Part shown: positions 54,804-64,000 of the stretch, piece by piece
How the letters are laid out: each line of letters starts with the position of its first letter
Numbering within the stretch: the stretch's first letter is position 1
DNA from: Propioniciclava sinopodophylli
GTDB lineage: Bacteria; Actinomycetota; Actinomycetes; Propionibacteriales; Propionibacteriaceae
DNA: 64,000 nucleotides
NCBI RefSeq assembly: GCF_004324755.1
Contig: NZ_SDMQ01000001.1
Location: 372,001 to 436,000, forward strand
Direction: 5' to 3'
Position numbers and translations under genes: made by a program
Notes under the pieces: model-generated
Seen by the model: the letters and a program-made list of their open reading frames with translations, nothing else
What the model was told of the DNA's origin: nothing
Databases searched by the model: none

Positions 54804-55823
54804 ATGCCCATTGCAACGCCCGACGTGTACGCCGAGATGATCGACCGTGCGAAGTCGAAGGGCTTCGCCTACCCGGCCATCAATGTGACCTCGTCGCAGA
54901 CCCTGAATGCGGCCCTCAAGGGCTTCGCGGACGCCGGTAGCGACGGCATCATCCAGTTCTCGACCGGTGGGGCCGAGTACGCCTCCGGTCAAGGCGTCAA
55001 GGACATGGTGACCGGCGCCGTCGCGCTCGCCGAGTTCGCGCACGTGGTCGCCGCCAAGTACCCGATCAACGTGGCCATCCACACCGACCACTGCCCCAAG
55101 GACAAGCTGGACACCTACGTCCGCCCCCTGCTGGAGATCTCCCGCCAGCGCGTGGCGAACGGCCAGGACCCGCTGTTCCAGTCCCACATGTGGGACGGCT
55201 CCGCCGTTCCGATGGAGGAGAACCTCCAGATCGCCGAGGAGCTGCTGGCGCTGACCCAGTACAACAAGCAGATCCTCGAGATCGAGATCGGTGTCGTCGG
55301 TGGCGAGGAGGACGGCGTCGCCAACGAGATCAACGAGAAGCTCTACACCACCCCCGAGGACGGCCTCCGCACTGCCGAGGCCCTCGGCCTGGGCGAGAAG
55401 GGCCGCTACATGGCCGCCTTCACCTTCGGCAACGTGCACGGCGTGTACAAGCCGGGTGCGGTCAAGCTGCGCCCCGAGGTCCTCAAGGACATCCAGGACG
55501 CCGTGGCCGCCAAGTACGGCAAGGACAAGCCGTTCGACCTCGTCTTCCACGGTGGCTCGGGCTCCTCGGCGCAGGACATCGCTGACGCGGTGTCCTACGG
55601 CGTCATCAAGATGAACGTCGACACCGACACCCAGTACGCGTTCACCCGCCCGGTGGCCGGCTGGATGCTCAGCAACTACGCCGGGGTCCTGAAGATCGAC
55701 GGCGACGTCGGCAACAAGAAGCAGTACGACCCCCGCGCCTGGGGCAAGGAGGCCGAGAACGCGATGTCCGCGCGCATCGTCCAGGCCTGCCAGGACCTCG
55801 GCTCGGTCGGCACGCACGCCTGA
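54804..55823 (+). CDS. fba: Class II fructose-bisphosphate aldolase
   Basis: 339 aa. It interconverts fructose-1,6-bisphosphate with glyceraldehyde-3-phosphate and DHAP. Zinc ligands and catalytic residues are visible: HTDHCPKD (about residues 92-99), GGEEDG (about 168), NVHGVYKPG (about 212) and VFHGGSGSS (about 251). AAGGAG precedes ATG 54804. In the window it lies upstream of a DUF3151 gene and purA, an order seen in other actinobacteria. Confidence 0.97.
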   Translation: MPIATPDVYAEMIDRAKSKGFAYPAINVTSSQTLNAALKGFADAGSDGIIQFSTGGAEYASGQGVKDMVTGAVALAEFAHVVAAKYPINVAIHTDHCPKDKLDTYVRPLLEISRQRVANGQDPLFQSHMWDGSAVPMEENLQIAEELLALTQYNKQILEIEIGVVGGEEDGVANEINEKLYTTPEDGLRTAEALGLGEKGRYMAAFTFGNVHGVYKPGAVKLRPEVLKDIQDAVAAKYGKDKPFDLVFHGGSGSSAQDIADAVSYGVIKMNVDTDTQYAFTRPVAGWMLSNYAGVLKIDGDVGNKKQYDPRAWGKEAENAMSARIVQACQDLGSVGTHA

Positions 55824-55840
55824 CGGTCTCTCGCCGCGTC

Positions 55841-55903
55841 CGCCCAGGACTCGCTCAACTACCGCCGAGGACTCGTGGTCTCCCCGACCACGAGTCCTCG
55901 GCG
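55841..55903. repeat. 22-bp repeat array, family A (three units, both orientations)
   Basis: AGGACTC occurs at 55846 and 55868, exactly 22 bp apart, then the inverse unit GAGTCCTCGGCG at 55892. ACTCGTGGTC and GACCACGAGT form a hairpin at the switch, as in the 8.9-kb array. It follows fba and may serve as its terminator. Confidence 0.88.
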
Positions 55904-55929
55904 TTCGTCGTGGTGGTTAGGGTGAGGCC

Positions 55930-56949
55930 ATGTCAGGCCCTCGACGGTTGTCCTTCACTGGTCCGCGCTTCGCGACCGCGGACGACCTGACCCGGCTCCG
56001 CGCCGACCTGCCCGGCGACCCCCACGGTCCGGGCGCCTTCACCCTCGCCATCGGCCGACCCGCCGTCGGGTTCGCGCACGCGGTCGCCGTCGCGCCCGGG
56101 CACTGGCACCTCGCCCACCTCCACGTCGAGCGCGACGCCCGCCGCCGCGGCCTGGGCCGCTACCTGCTCGACTGCGCGCTCGGCACGGCGCTCGACCGCG
56201 GGGCCCTCCGCCTCACCGTGTCACCACCGTCCAGGGCGCCCTGGCGCGCGCTGTGCGCCAGGGCCGGGTTCGCCCCCGAGGAGTATGGCGACGGCACCCT
56301 GGCGGTGGCCCTCGCTGACGAGCCGCCGCCGCGCCCGGCGGTGAGCGTGATCCCCGTACGGCAGGGCGCGGACGGGCTGGAGGTGTTCATCCAGCACCGC
56401 GTGCGCACGATGGACGCCTTCGCCGGGGTCGTCGTGTTCCCCGGCGGCCGCGTCGACCCGGCTGACGAGGCGTCCGGCCGGGCCCTGACGCTGGCGTCCG
56501 CCGTGCTGGACGCGCACGCCCGCAGCTGGTCGGCCACCGGCCACGACCCGCGCACGCTGCTCGCGACCGGCGTCCGCGAGCTGGCCGAGGAGACAGGGGC
56601 GGTTGTCGACCCCGCGCGCCTGCTGCCCTGGGACAACTGGATCACCCCGCTCGGCTACGCCCGCCGGTTCGACGTCGCGTTCTTCCTGCTGCCGGACGAC
56701 GCCGACACCCACGTGCACAGCACGACCGAGGCGACGGCGTCCGAATGGCTGGCGGTCGACGAGCTGGTGGCGCGCACCGAGGCGGGCGTCCTGGCGATGG
56801 TGCCGCCGACGCGGACGCTGGTGGACGAGCTTCAGCGGCTGGGGTCGCTGGATGCCGTCCTCGGTCTGGCGCGTGGGATGGGCACGGTCGTACCCGTCCG
56901 CCACGACGTTGCCTCCCCGCGGCCGCGGAGCATGAGTCCTCGCCGGTAG
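55930..56949 (+). CDS. GNAT acetyltransferase fused to NUDIX hydrolase
   Basis: 339 aa. Residues about 1-130 are a GNAT domain (HLAHLHVERDARRRGLGRYLL is the acetyl-CoA loop). Residues about 135-310 are a NUDIX domain with GGRVDPADE leading to the NUDIX box RELAEETGAVV, an abbreviated but usable metal site. TAGGGT lies six bases before ATG 55930. The last residues (SMSPRR) and the TAG stop are encoded by a family A repeat, so the native C-terminus was probably replaced. Substrates unknown. Confidence 0.85.
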   Translation: MSGPRRLSFTGPRFATADDLTRLRADLPGDPHGPGAFTLAIGRPAVGFAHAVAVAPGHWHLAHLHVERDARRRGLGRYLLDCALGTALDRGALRLTVSPPSRAPWRALCARAGFAPEEYGDGTLAVALADEPPPRPAVSVIPVRQGADGLEVFIQHRVRTMDAFAGVVVFPGGRVDPADEASGRALTLASAVLDAHARSWSATGHDPRTLLATGVRELAEETGAVVDPARLLPWDNWITPLGYARRFDVAFFLLPDDADTHVHSTTEATASEWLAVDELVARTEAGVLAMVPPTRTLVDELQRLGSLDAVLGLARGMGTVVPVRHDVASPRPRSMSPRR

Positions 56950-56972
56950 TTGCACGAGTCCTCGGCGGTCAG
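56934..56972. repeat. 22-bp repeat, family A (two units) covering a stop codon
   Basis: GAGTCCTCG starts at 56934 and 56956, exactly 22 bp apart. The GGTAG of the first unit supplies the TAG stop of the GNAT-NUDIX gene, and the second unit reaches the stop of the convergent Clp-N gene at 56969. Confidence 0.88.
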
Positions 56973-57922
56973 GCGTCCTGTCGGTCGGCGATACCGAACG
57001 CCGTGGCCGCCATGGAGTACAGCAGGCCCCACGCGCTCATCCTGTCCACCACCGGACGGATCAGCCGGCCGAGCAGGCCGAACGTGCGGCGTCCGGACGT
57101 GCGCGTCACATCGGCGCCGCCAGGGGCGGGCCGGACCTCGAAGCGGTCGTAGGTGATGGGCTGGCCGGCGTGGGCGCTGTCCTCGGCGGTGGTCACCCAG
57201 GTGATGACCTCGGCGTCGCCCTCGCGCTCGCGGGTGCAGGCCAAGCTCACCGTGAGCGACTTCGAACCCTTGCGGAGCTGGTTGCGCAGGCCATCCGCGG
57301 ACACCGTCGTCTTGTCGGGGTCGTACGCCCACACGCGCAGGAAGGTGGGGTCGGCGAGGGTGTCGGCCACCAACTCGGGGGGCGAGGAGACGAACGTCCC
57401 GACGCGGAACGCGTGGGCCGGATCGGGGAGGAGGCCCGGCACGACCGGGACCTGCTCGGCCGAGTAGGCCTCGTCGGATCCCGCCTTCAGTTCCGGCACC
57501 AGGTCCTGCGGGACGACGCCGTCGGCCGCCACGAGCCGGCGCACGGTGCCCGACGGTTCCTGCAGGAGGGCGACGAGGATCGCGAAGGTGTCCGGGGCGC
57601 GGCCGGCCTGGTCGATGAGGGCCCTGGCGCGGGGGGTGGCCTTCCAATCGCCCTCGCCGAGCTCGTGGAGCGTGCGGGGCGGTGGCAGCGTCGCGGTGGC
57701 GTCCGGGAGCCCGAGGGAGGCGAGGTCGGCGTCCATCGCCTCGCGGGCCCGGGCACGGGCCGAGGAGAGGGAGATGCCGTGACGCCCGAGCACGCGGCCG
57801 GCCGAGCCGCCGATGGAGAGCAAGCCGAGGTAGAGGTGGTCGAGGTCGACCTCGGTCGCACGGACGCGGGCGGCCTCGCGCCAGGCGGCATGGGCCCAGA
57901 GGGCGGTCAGGGTCAGGCTCAT
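56969..57922 (-). CDS. Clp N-domain protein with C-terminal START/SRPBCC-like domain
   Basis: 317 aa. Residues about 1-155 contain two Clp-N (ClpA/C-type) repeats (AHAAWREAARVRATEVDLDHLYLGLL, then LIDQAGRAPDTFAILVALLQEP) without any ATPase domain. Residues about 170-300 resemble a Bet v1/START lipid-binding fold (FRVGTFVSSPPELVADTLADP). It overlaps the upstream HTH gene by ATGA. Stand-alone Clp-N proteins of this sort are common in actinobacteria but their ligands are unknown. Confidence 0.82.
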   Translation of the reverse strand: MSLTLTALWAHAAWREAARVRATEVDLDHLYLGLLSIGGSAGRVLGRHGISLSSARARAREAMDADLASLGLPDATATLPPPRTLHELGEGDWKATPRARALIDQAGRAPDTFAILVALLQEPSGTVRRLVAADGVVPQDLVPELKAGSDEAYSAEQVPVVPGLLPDPAHAFRVGTFVSSPPELVADTLADPTFLRVWAYDPDKTTVSADGLRNQLRKGSKSLTVSLACTREREGDAEVITWVTTAEDSAHAGQPITYDRFEVRPAPGGADVTRTSGRRTFGLLGRLIRPVVDRMSAWGLLYSMAATAFGIADRQDA

Positions 57923-58179
57923 CGGTGGTTCCTCTCGCGGAGTTCGGGGGTGATGCGGCGCACGTACTTCTTGTGGACGGCCTGGCGGGTGACGCCGAGG
58001 GCGGCCGCGATCTCGGGCCAGCCGTGGCCTGCGCTCAGGGCGTTCTCGACCTGCGTGAACTCGAGGGTGTCGGCCAGCTTGCGCAGGGACGCCACGGCCC
58101 GCAGCGCCGCCAGCGGGTCTCCGGGGTCGGCCGCCGCCCGCGCGACGTCCTGGGGTCGGGGCGCGGGGTCAGGGTCCAT
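57919..58179 (-). CDS. Small HTH regulator paired with the Clp-N protein
   Basis: 86 aa. A homeodomain-like HTH lies in the second half (GWPEIAAALGVTRQAVHKKYVRR, residues about 55-77). ATG 58179 is preferred over a TTG at 58200 since that codon falls inside the palindromic operator. The stop overlaps the next start (ATGA), a fixed two-gene module. It probably autoregulates through the inverted repeat just upstream. Confidence 0.85.
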   Translation of the reverse strand: MDPDPAPRPQDVARAAADPGDPLAALRAVASLRKLADTLEFTQVENALSAGHGWPEIAAALGVTRQAVHKKYVRRITPELRERNHR

Positions 58180-58191
58180 GGGAGCAACTTT

Positions 58192-58218
58192 GGTTGACAA
58201 CGGCCGCGGCTGTCAACC
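58192..58218. promoter_or_regulatory. Palindromic operator upstream of the HTH/Clp-N module
   Basis: GGTTGACA (58192-58199) and TGTCAACC (58211-58218) are perfect 8-bp arms with an 11-base spacer. The site lies between the divergent HTH gene and a small membrane-protein gene whose -10 TACGGT is at 58240, so both could be controlled. Confidence 0.75.
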
Positions 58219-58252
58219 CGGGTTGCTCTCGCGTGGTTGTACGGTGTTGGCC

Positions 58253-58552
58253 ATGACCATCGGACCCGCCGAGACCGTCGCACTCCTCGCCGTGTTCGGG
58301 GCGATCTTCCTCATCATGATGCGCGGGCCCCGCACCGCGACTGCCGGCGAGAACCTGGCGAGCATCTTCGAGGAGCCCTCGCGGCCTCTGCCCGGCCAGA
58401 AGGCCCGCGTGTGGGCGCTGGCCACGCTGTACGACGCCGGCGTGGACGCCGACTCCGACCCGGTCTACGCGATGAAGGTGCTGCGGCAGGCCGAGCCGCG
58501 GCTGTCTCTGGTGGCGGCCAAGGCGCTGGTGGACACGATCAACCGCTACTGA
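58253..58552 (+). CDS. Small membrane-anchored protein, 99 aa
   Basis: One N-terminal membrane helix (TVALLAVFGAIFLIMM, residues about 8-23) is followed by a cytosolic helical domain (KARVWALATLYDAGVDADSD, LSLVAAKALVDTI). TACGGT lies seven bases before ATG 58253, leaderless. Family not recognised. It shares its upstream region, with a palindromic operator, with the HTH/Clp-N module. Confidence 0.75.
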   Translation: MTIGPAETVALLAVFGAIFLIMMRGPRTATAGENLASIFEEPSRPLPGQKARVWALATLYDAGVDADSDPVYAMKVLRQAEPRLSLVAAKALVDTINRY

Positions 58553-58555
58553 GGG

Positions 58556-58607
58556 GCTGTCGGCGGGAAGGGGTGCCTGAGGTGCGGGCCCCAGCGAGCC
58601 TCGAAGG
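58556..58607. repeat. Family B single unit next to REP-like family F copy 2
   Basis: GGGGCTGTCGGCG (58556-58568) is directly followed by GGTGCCTGAGGTGCGG...CAGCGAGCCTCGAAGG (58572-58607), the inverse of the element at 26535-26584 without its internal insertion. Confidence 0.75.
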
Positions 58608-58640
58608 GCCCCGGGGCCTTCCACCACTAGGCTGACGTCC

Positions 58641-59096
58641 ATGTCGAGTGACGCGCGCACCCTGCTGCTGGCCGCCCCCGTGGGGCGCACGGAACTGCCG
58701 GTCGACGAGGCGCTCGACGACATCGTCGCGCTGGGGGAGGGATCCTTCCTCGACGTCGTGGCCAAGCACCCCGCCTCGTCGCTGGCGTGGGCGCTGTTGG
58801 CCGAGGGCTCGCTGAGCGCGCGCACGACGCAGGGCAACCTGTCGGCGTACGCGTTCGCCCGCACCGGGTACCACCGCGGGTTGGACGCCCTCCGTCGCGC
58901 CGGCTGGCGGGGCAAGGGCCCGATCCCGTGGGCCCACGAGCCGAACCAGGGTTTCCTGCGCGCGCTGTGGGCGTTGGCGTCCGCGGCGTATCGCATCGGG
59001 GAGCAGGCCGAGTACGAACGCTGCGTGTTGTTCCTGCTGGAGGCGTCCGAGGAGGGCTACGTCGAGCTGGCCCGCACGCGTCCGCTCGCGCTCTGA
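58641..59096 (+). CDS. DUF3151 domain protein
   Basis: 151 aa. The conserved core KHPASSLAWALLAEGSL and YAFARTGYHRGLDALRRAGWRGKGPIPW matches DUF3151, a helical actinobacterial family of unknown function found near fba and purA. TAGGCT lies seven bases before ATG 58641. Confidence 0.9.
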   Translation: MSSDARTLLLAAPVGRTELPVDEALDDIVALGEGSFLDVVAKHPASSLAWALLAEGSLSARTTQGNLSAYAFARTGYHRGLDALRRAGWRGKGPIPWAHEPNQGFLRALWALASAAYRIGEQAEYERCVLFLLEASEEGYVELARTRPLAL

Positions 59097-59151
59097 GCCG
59101 CGCCCGGGGCGTCCGGAAGGCGGACCCACGGCGTCGGAACGGTGTTTCGGA

Positions 59152-60497
<1,346 letters not shown>

Positions 60498-60498
<1 letters not shown>

Positions 60499-60846
60499 TG
60501 CACCTCCTCTACGACGCCGACTGCGGGTTCTGCTCGCGTTCGGCGTCGTGGCTTGCTGCGTCGGGAGTCCCGGGGGTGCGGTCGATGCAGTCGCTCGACC
60601 TAGGGCGCGTTGGGGGTGGACGCCGTGCGTGCGGGTCGCGAGATCCCGGCCGTGCTGGCGGACGGTCGTGTGGTGTACGGCGCCCGCGCGATCGGGGAGG
60701 CGCTGCGGTTCGGGCCCTGGTGGCTGCGTGGCGCGGGGTGGCTGATCCGACGTCCCCTCGCGTGGCCTGCTGATCTGGTCTACCGCTTCGTGTCGCGGTT
60801 CCGGCACCGCCTCCCCGGCGGTACCGGGGAGTGCCGGCTGGGCTGA
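60498..60846 (+). pseudogene. Frameshifted DCC-family thiol-disulfide oxidoreductase
   Basis: It begins LLYDADCGFCSRSASWL with the DxxCxxC motif of the DCC family. At about 60605 the frame breaks: SMQSLDLG continues as LGVDAVRAGREIPAVLADGRVVYGARAIGEALRFG in the next frame to a normal end at 60846. One extra base in a GGGCGCG run explains it. Could be a sequencing error. Confidence 0.8.
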
Positions 60847-60980
60847 TCGACGCGTAATTCTCGGGCCCCGATGGGGGTCAGGGGTGTTCGCCTGGACCTT
60901 GGCCGAATGTCGGGCCGGAACCATCAAAGATCCGGGGTCCGATGGGCACTAGGGTGGACGCACCGACGAGGGAGGGCATC

Positions 60981-61565
60981 ATGCGCGCGGTCAGGCGCCA
61001 CGGGGTGGGCGATCTCAGAATCACCGCCGACCCCATGCCCCAGAAGATCGAGGGGTTCACCCGGGTGCGGATCGGCGCGGTCGGGCTGTGCGGGTCTGAC
61101 CTGCACTGGCTTTCCGAAGGGGGCATCGGTGACGTGCGCATCGAGCACCCGATCATCCCGGGCCACGAGCAGGGCGGCGTGGCCCTCGACGGCCCGTTCG
61201 CCGGCCGCGTGGTCGCGATCGACCCGGCTCTGCCGTGCCGTTAGTGCGCGCGCTGCCTGGAGGGGAACCCGAACCTCTGCCCGCGAATCGCCTTCTCCGG
61301 CAACGCTGGCCTCGACGGGGGCCTGTGCGAGGTGATGAGCTGGCCGACGCACGCGGTGGTGCCGCTGCCCGAGGGTATGACCGCCGAGGACGCCGCGATG
61401 CTCGAGCCGCTTGGGGTCGCGATCCATGCCTGGGACCTCGGCCACGTGAGGCTCGGTGACCGGGTCGCCGTGGTGGGTGCGGGGCCCATCGGGCTCTTCC
61501 TGGTCCAGTTGGCGGCGCGCAGCCTGACCGATGAGGTCGTCGCCGTCGAACCGCTGGAACATCGC
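60981..61565 (+). pseudogene. Truncated zinc-dependent alcohol (sorbitol-type) dehydrogenase with amber codon
   Basis: ATG 60981 has GAGGGAGG upstream. The first 87 codons give the catalytic Cys (GLCGSDLHW) and PGHEQGG zinc ligand. Codon 88 (61242-61244) is TAG. The same frame continues through the structural-zinc cluster CARCLEGNPNLCP and the Rossmann start VAVVGAGPIGLFLVQLAA to about 61560, where it runs into a transporter gene. The last 150 residues are missing. Confidence 0.88.
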
Positions 61566-62711
61566 GCGGCGTCCGTTCATCTTCGTGGGGGCGCTGTTGC
61601 TCGTGCGGGTGATGGCGTGGTTGTGGCTGCCGCAGCCGCCGCCCGCCTCGCAGGCCGGGCTGGCCGTCTGGGCGGCGCTCACCTACATCGCCTACAACAC
61701 CGTGCAGACGATCGTGTCGGTGCCTTACTCGAGCCTGTCCACCGAGGTGAGCGCCGACTTCGATCAGCGCAACAAGGTCAACGTGCTGAGGCTGCTGTTC
61801 TCGACGGTCGCCAGCGCCGGCACCACCCTGCTCGCGGCGCGGCTCTTCGAGGACTACCGCCACGGACGCCTCGAACTCGGCGCGCTCTACCTGGTCATCG
61901 TCTCGGCTTCGGCGGCGTGTTCGCGCTGATCATGCTCGGGGTCGCGCTCTTCACCCGCGAGCGCGTGCCCGCGCCGGCGCGAGCCGAGCCGTTCACGCTG
62001 GCTGGATTCCTGGCCCCGCTCCGGCTGAGCCCCTACCGGCGGCTGCTGGGCATGTACCTGTGCCAGGCGCTGGCGTTCGACGTGATCACCACGACCGTCA
62101 TGTACTACACGCTCTACGTCGTCACCGGGGTCAGCTCGCAGGTGCTGCTGGGCATCTTCATCGCCGTCAACGTCGTGGTGTTCCCGGTGGTCAACGTGCT
62201 GGTCGGGCGGGTCGACAAGCACCGGATCTACCGCACGCTGCTGCCGATCGCCGTCGCGATGGTGTTCGTGGTGGCGCTGTTCCCGCGCGGCGCGAACCCC
62301 GTGCTGCTGTACGCGGCGACCGGCGTGATGGCGGTCGGGTTCGTGGGCGCGCAGCTGATGAGCTGGGTCATGTTCCCCGACGTGCTGGACGCCGCCGAGC
62401 TCGCCACCGGCCAGCGCAACGCCGGCGGCTTCACGGGACTGATGACGTTCATCCGGGGGATGGCCGCAGCGCTGACAATCCAGCTCGTCGCGATGGTGCT
62501 GCAGTTCACCGGCTACCGCGCCCCTGTCGGAGCCGAGGTGGTCGCGCAGCCCGACGACGTGCAGTGGGGGATCCGGCTCACCCTGCTGGGCGCCGTCGCC
62601 GTGCTGCTGTCGTTGGGCTGGTGGATCTCCCGGCGCTACCCACTCACCTTGGCCCGCTGCCGCCAGATGCAGGACGAACTGCTCGAACTCAGGCGACGTA
62701 CTCGAGGTTGA
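61545..62711 (+). pseudogene. GPH/MFS sugar transporter lacking its N-terminus and frameshifted
   Basis: From the junction, one frame reads FIFVGALLLVRVMAWLWLP and TYIAYNTVQTIVSVPYSSLSTEVSADFDQR to about 61910, then breaks. The other frame continues VFALIMLGVALFTRERVP through several helices to LSLGWWISRRYPLT at 62711. These are typical glycoside-pentoside-hexuronide transporter segments. The first two or so helices were lost in the deletion that fused it to the dehydrogenase. The 3' end overlaps the convergent ABC gene by 23 bases. Confidence 0.85.
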
Positions 62712-63819
62712 CCTCCGACTGGGGGTCGAAGAAGGTGCACTCGCCGACGCGTGGCTTGATGTGCAGGACGTCCTCGGCCTGGAAGTTGTGCCGCTTGTCT
62801 TCTCGGATGATGACGCGCTGTCCCCGGACCGTGACCGGCGAGTCGTCGGTCAAGATCGGGTCGCAGTACAGGAACAACTCCGAGCCCAAGTGCTCGACCA
62901 GGTTGACGCGGGCCGGCACGCTGCCCGCCGGGGCCGCCGCGCCGCTGCCGACCACCTCCCACGACTCGGGGCGGACGCCAACCGTCACCCTGCTTCCCCC
63001 ACGGCCCACCAGCTCCCGGGGCATGCCGAGGTCGGAGGCTCGGTCCCCTCCGAGGGTGGCATATCCATCGCGGATCGTGATGCCGTCCATCAGCGTGACC
63101 GCCGGGGAGCCGATGAAGCCGGCCACGAACGTGTTGATCGGCTTCTCGTAGAGGGTGGTCGGGGTGTCCACCTGCTGGACGACGCCATCCTTGAGCACAC
63201 ACACCCGGTCGCCCATTGTCATAGCCTCGGTCTGGTCGTGGGTGACGTAGACGGTGGTGACGCCGAGCTCGCGCTGCAACTGAGCGATTTGGCTGCGCGT
63301 GGAGACGCGCAGCTTGGCGTCCAGGTTGGACAGGGGCTCGTCCATGCAGAACACCTTCGGGTCGCGCACGATCGCGCGGCCCATCGCGACGCGTTGCCGC
63401 TGGCCACCCGACATGGTGCCGGGCTTGGTGTCGAGGAGGGGCTCCAGCTCGAGCATCTTGGCCGCCGCGGCGACCTTTTCGGCGATGATGCCAGCCGGCA
63501 CCTTCGCGTTCTCGAGGGCGAACGCCATGTTCTGACGAGCCGTCATGTTGGGGTAGAGCGCGTAGCTCTGGAACACCATGGCCGTGTCGCGGTTGCGGGC
63601 AGGCACCTCCGAGACGTCCACGCCGTCGATGAAGATCCACCCCTCGTCGACGGGCTCGAGCCCAGCCAGCATCCGCAGGGTCGTGGACTTGCCACAGCCC
63701 GAGGGGCCGACGAGCACGAGGAACTCCCCGTCGTCGATGGTGAGGTCGATCCGGTTGACGGCCGGAGGGCGGTTCGGGTCGTAGATGCGGGACGCCTGTC
63801 GGAACTCGACTCTGGCCAT
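62689..63819 (-). CDS. Carbohydrate ABC importer ATPase (MsmX/UgpC type)
   Basis: 376 aa. Walker A GPSGCGKST, signature MSGGQRQRVAMGRAI, Walker B VFCMDEPLSNLDA and H-loop YVTHDQTEA are complete, followed by a C-terminal TOBE/regulatory domain (VTVGVRPESW), the arrangement of CUT1 importer ATPases. AAGGAGG lies seven bases before ATG 63819. It follows a binding-protein gene by 28 bases, both part of a sugar uptake operon extending to the right. Confidence 0.93.
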   Translation of the reverse strand: MARVEFRQASRIYDPNRPPAVNRIDLTIDDGEFLVLVGPSGCGKSTTLRMLAGLEPVDEGWIFIDGVDVSEVPARNRDTAMVFQSYALYPNMTARQNMAFALENAKVPAGIIAEKVAAAAKMLELEPLLDTKPGTMSGGQRQRVAMGRAIVRDPKVFCMDEPLSNLDAKLRVSTRSQIAQLQRELGVTTVYVTHDQTEAMTMGDRVCVLKDGVVQQVDTPTTLYEKPINTFVAGFIGSPAVTLMDGITIRDGYATLGGDRASDLGMPRELVGRGGSRVTVGVRPESWEVVGSGAAAPAGSVPARVNLVEHLGSELFLYCDPILTDDSPVTVRGQRVIIREDKRHNFQAEDVLHIKPRVGECTFFDPQSEVNLEYVA

Positions 63820-63847
63820 GGTGTCCTCCTTGCTGGGTGCGGTCAGG

Positions 63848-64000
63848 TCAGAGCAGCGGCTCGATGTCGCGCTTGTAGACGGTGGCCGTCTCGGACTGCA
63901 GCTGCTCGAAGACCTGCTCGACGTCCTGGCCGCCGATCGTGATCTTGTCCAGGCCGCCACCGATCCGTGCGCCACCACCGGGGATGAATACGCGGGCGTA
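63848..64000 (-). CDS. Extracellular solute-binding protein, C-terminal end (partial)
   Basis: Only the last 50 codons are inside the window. They read VFIPGGGARIGGGLDKITIGG and VEQVFEQLQSETATVYKRDIEPLL, similar to the C-terminus of carbohydrate ABC binding proteins. Position before the ATPase supports this. Confidence 0.6.
   Translation of the reverse strand, partial: YARVFIPGGGARIGGGLDKITIGGQDVEQVFEQLQSETATVYKRDIEPLL

Overview
The window is chromosomal DNA of a high-GC Gram-positive actinobacterium. A hand count of one 60-base line inside dnaK gives 70% GC. The gene set points to the Propionibacteriales, most likely Propionibacteriaceae, but the family assignment is inference. Supporting signs are the dnaK-grpE-dnaJ-hspR operon with HspR-type HAIR operators, an actinobacterial-type inositol-3-phosphate synthase, the fba...DUF3151-purA neighbourhood, a class E sortase, a DUF929-VKOR pair and very frequent leaderless starts. 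No tRNA, rRNA, CRISPR array, transposase or replication origin was recognised.

Layout. 1-8.8 kb: DUF1015 protein, glycogen branching enzyme, XRE regulator with a small helical protein, msrA, orphan ABC binding lipoprotein, a secreted-thiol redox pair (DUF929 thioredoxin-like plus VKOR) and an aldo/keto reductase. 9-16.2 kb: MarC, inositol monophosphatase divergent from ino1, then the HspR-controlled chaperone operon. 16.2-27.4 kb: nuclease-like and ATPase orphans, esterase, M3 peptidase, ABC exporter with a CsoR-like box, a CBM48-type protein, transporter, ATL DNA-repair protein and extradiol dioxygenase. 27.4-30.8 kb: an island of lower GC (53% in one counted line) carrying a divergent pair, a polytopic membrane protein and a patatin phospholipase. 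30.8-37.2 kb: MoxR-type AAA plus VWA pair, histidine phosphatase, SCO1664-like kinase-fold protein and a DEAD-box helicase with a structured leader. 37.2-41.3 kb: decayed transporter and sugar-kinase remnants, then clpB interrupted by one amber codon. 41.3-49.2 kb: DUF559 protein, metal P-type ATPase with its HMA protein and a Crp/Fnr regulator, a collapsed reductase, hydrolase, spermidine-synthase-like protein, sortase, pyrE and lemA. 49.5-60.5 kb: MarR with an efflux pump, DUF368, TrmH, fba, GNAT-NUDIX fusion, a HTH/Clp-N module, DUF3151 and purA. 60.5-64 kb: three decayed genes (DCC, alcohol dehydrogenase, GPH transporter) and part of a carbohydrate ABC importer.

How genes work together. 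HspR ends the dnaK operon and probably represses both it and clpB through TTGAGT-N7-ACTCAA boxes. The inositol genes form a synthesis and dephosphorylation pair. A near-perfect FNR-type box lies exactly where it could activate the metal-ATPase operon and touches the start of its own Crp/Fnr gene. DUF929 and VKOR overlap by four bases and form a likely disulfide relay.

The most striking unexplained signal is a class of intergenic repeats with an exact 22-bp period. Three sequence families share a TCGGCG core, occur in both orientations, and cluster at 3' ends of genes in at least thirteen places. A second theme is recent gene decay: one or more disabling lesions in clpB, ADH, two transporters, DCC, a PfkB kinase and a DHFR-like reductase. 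Some of these could be assembly errors.
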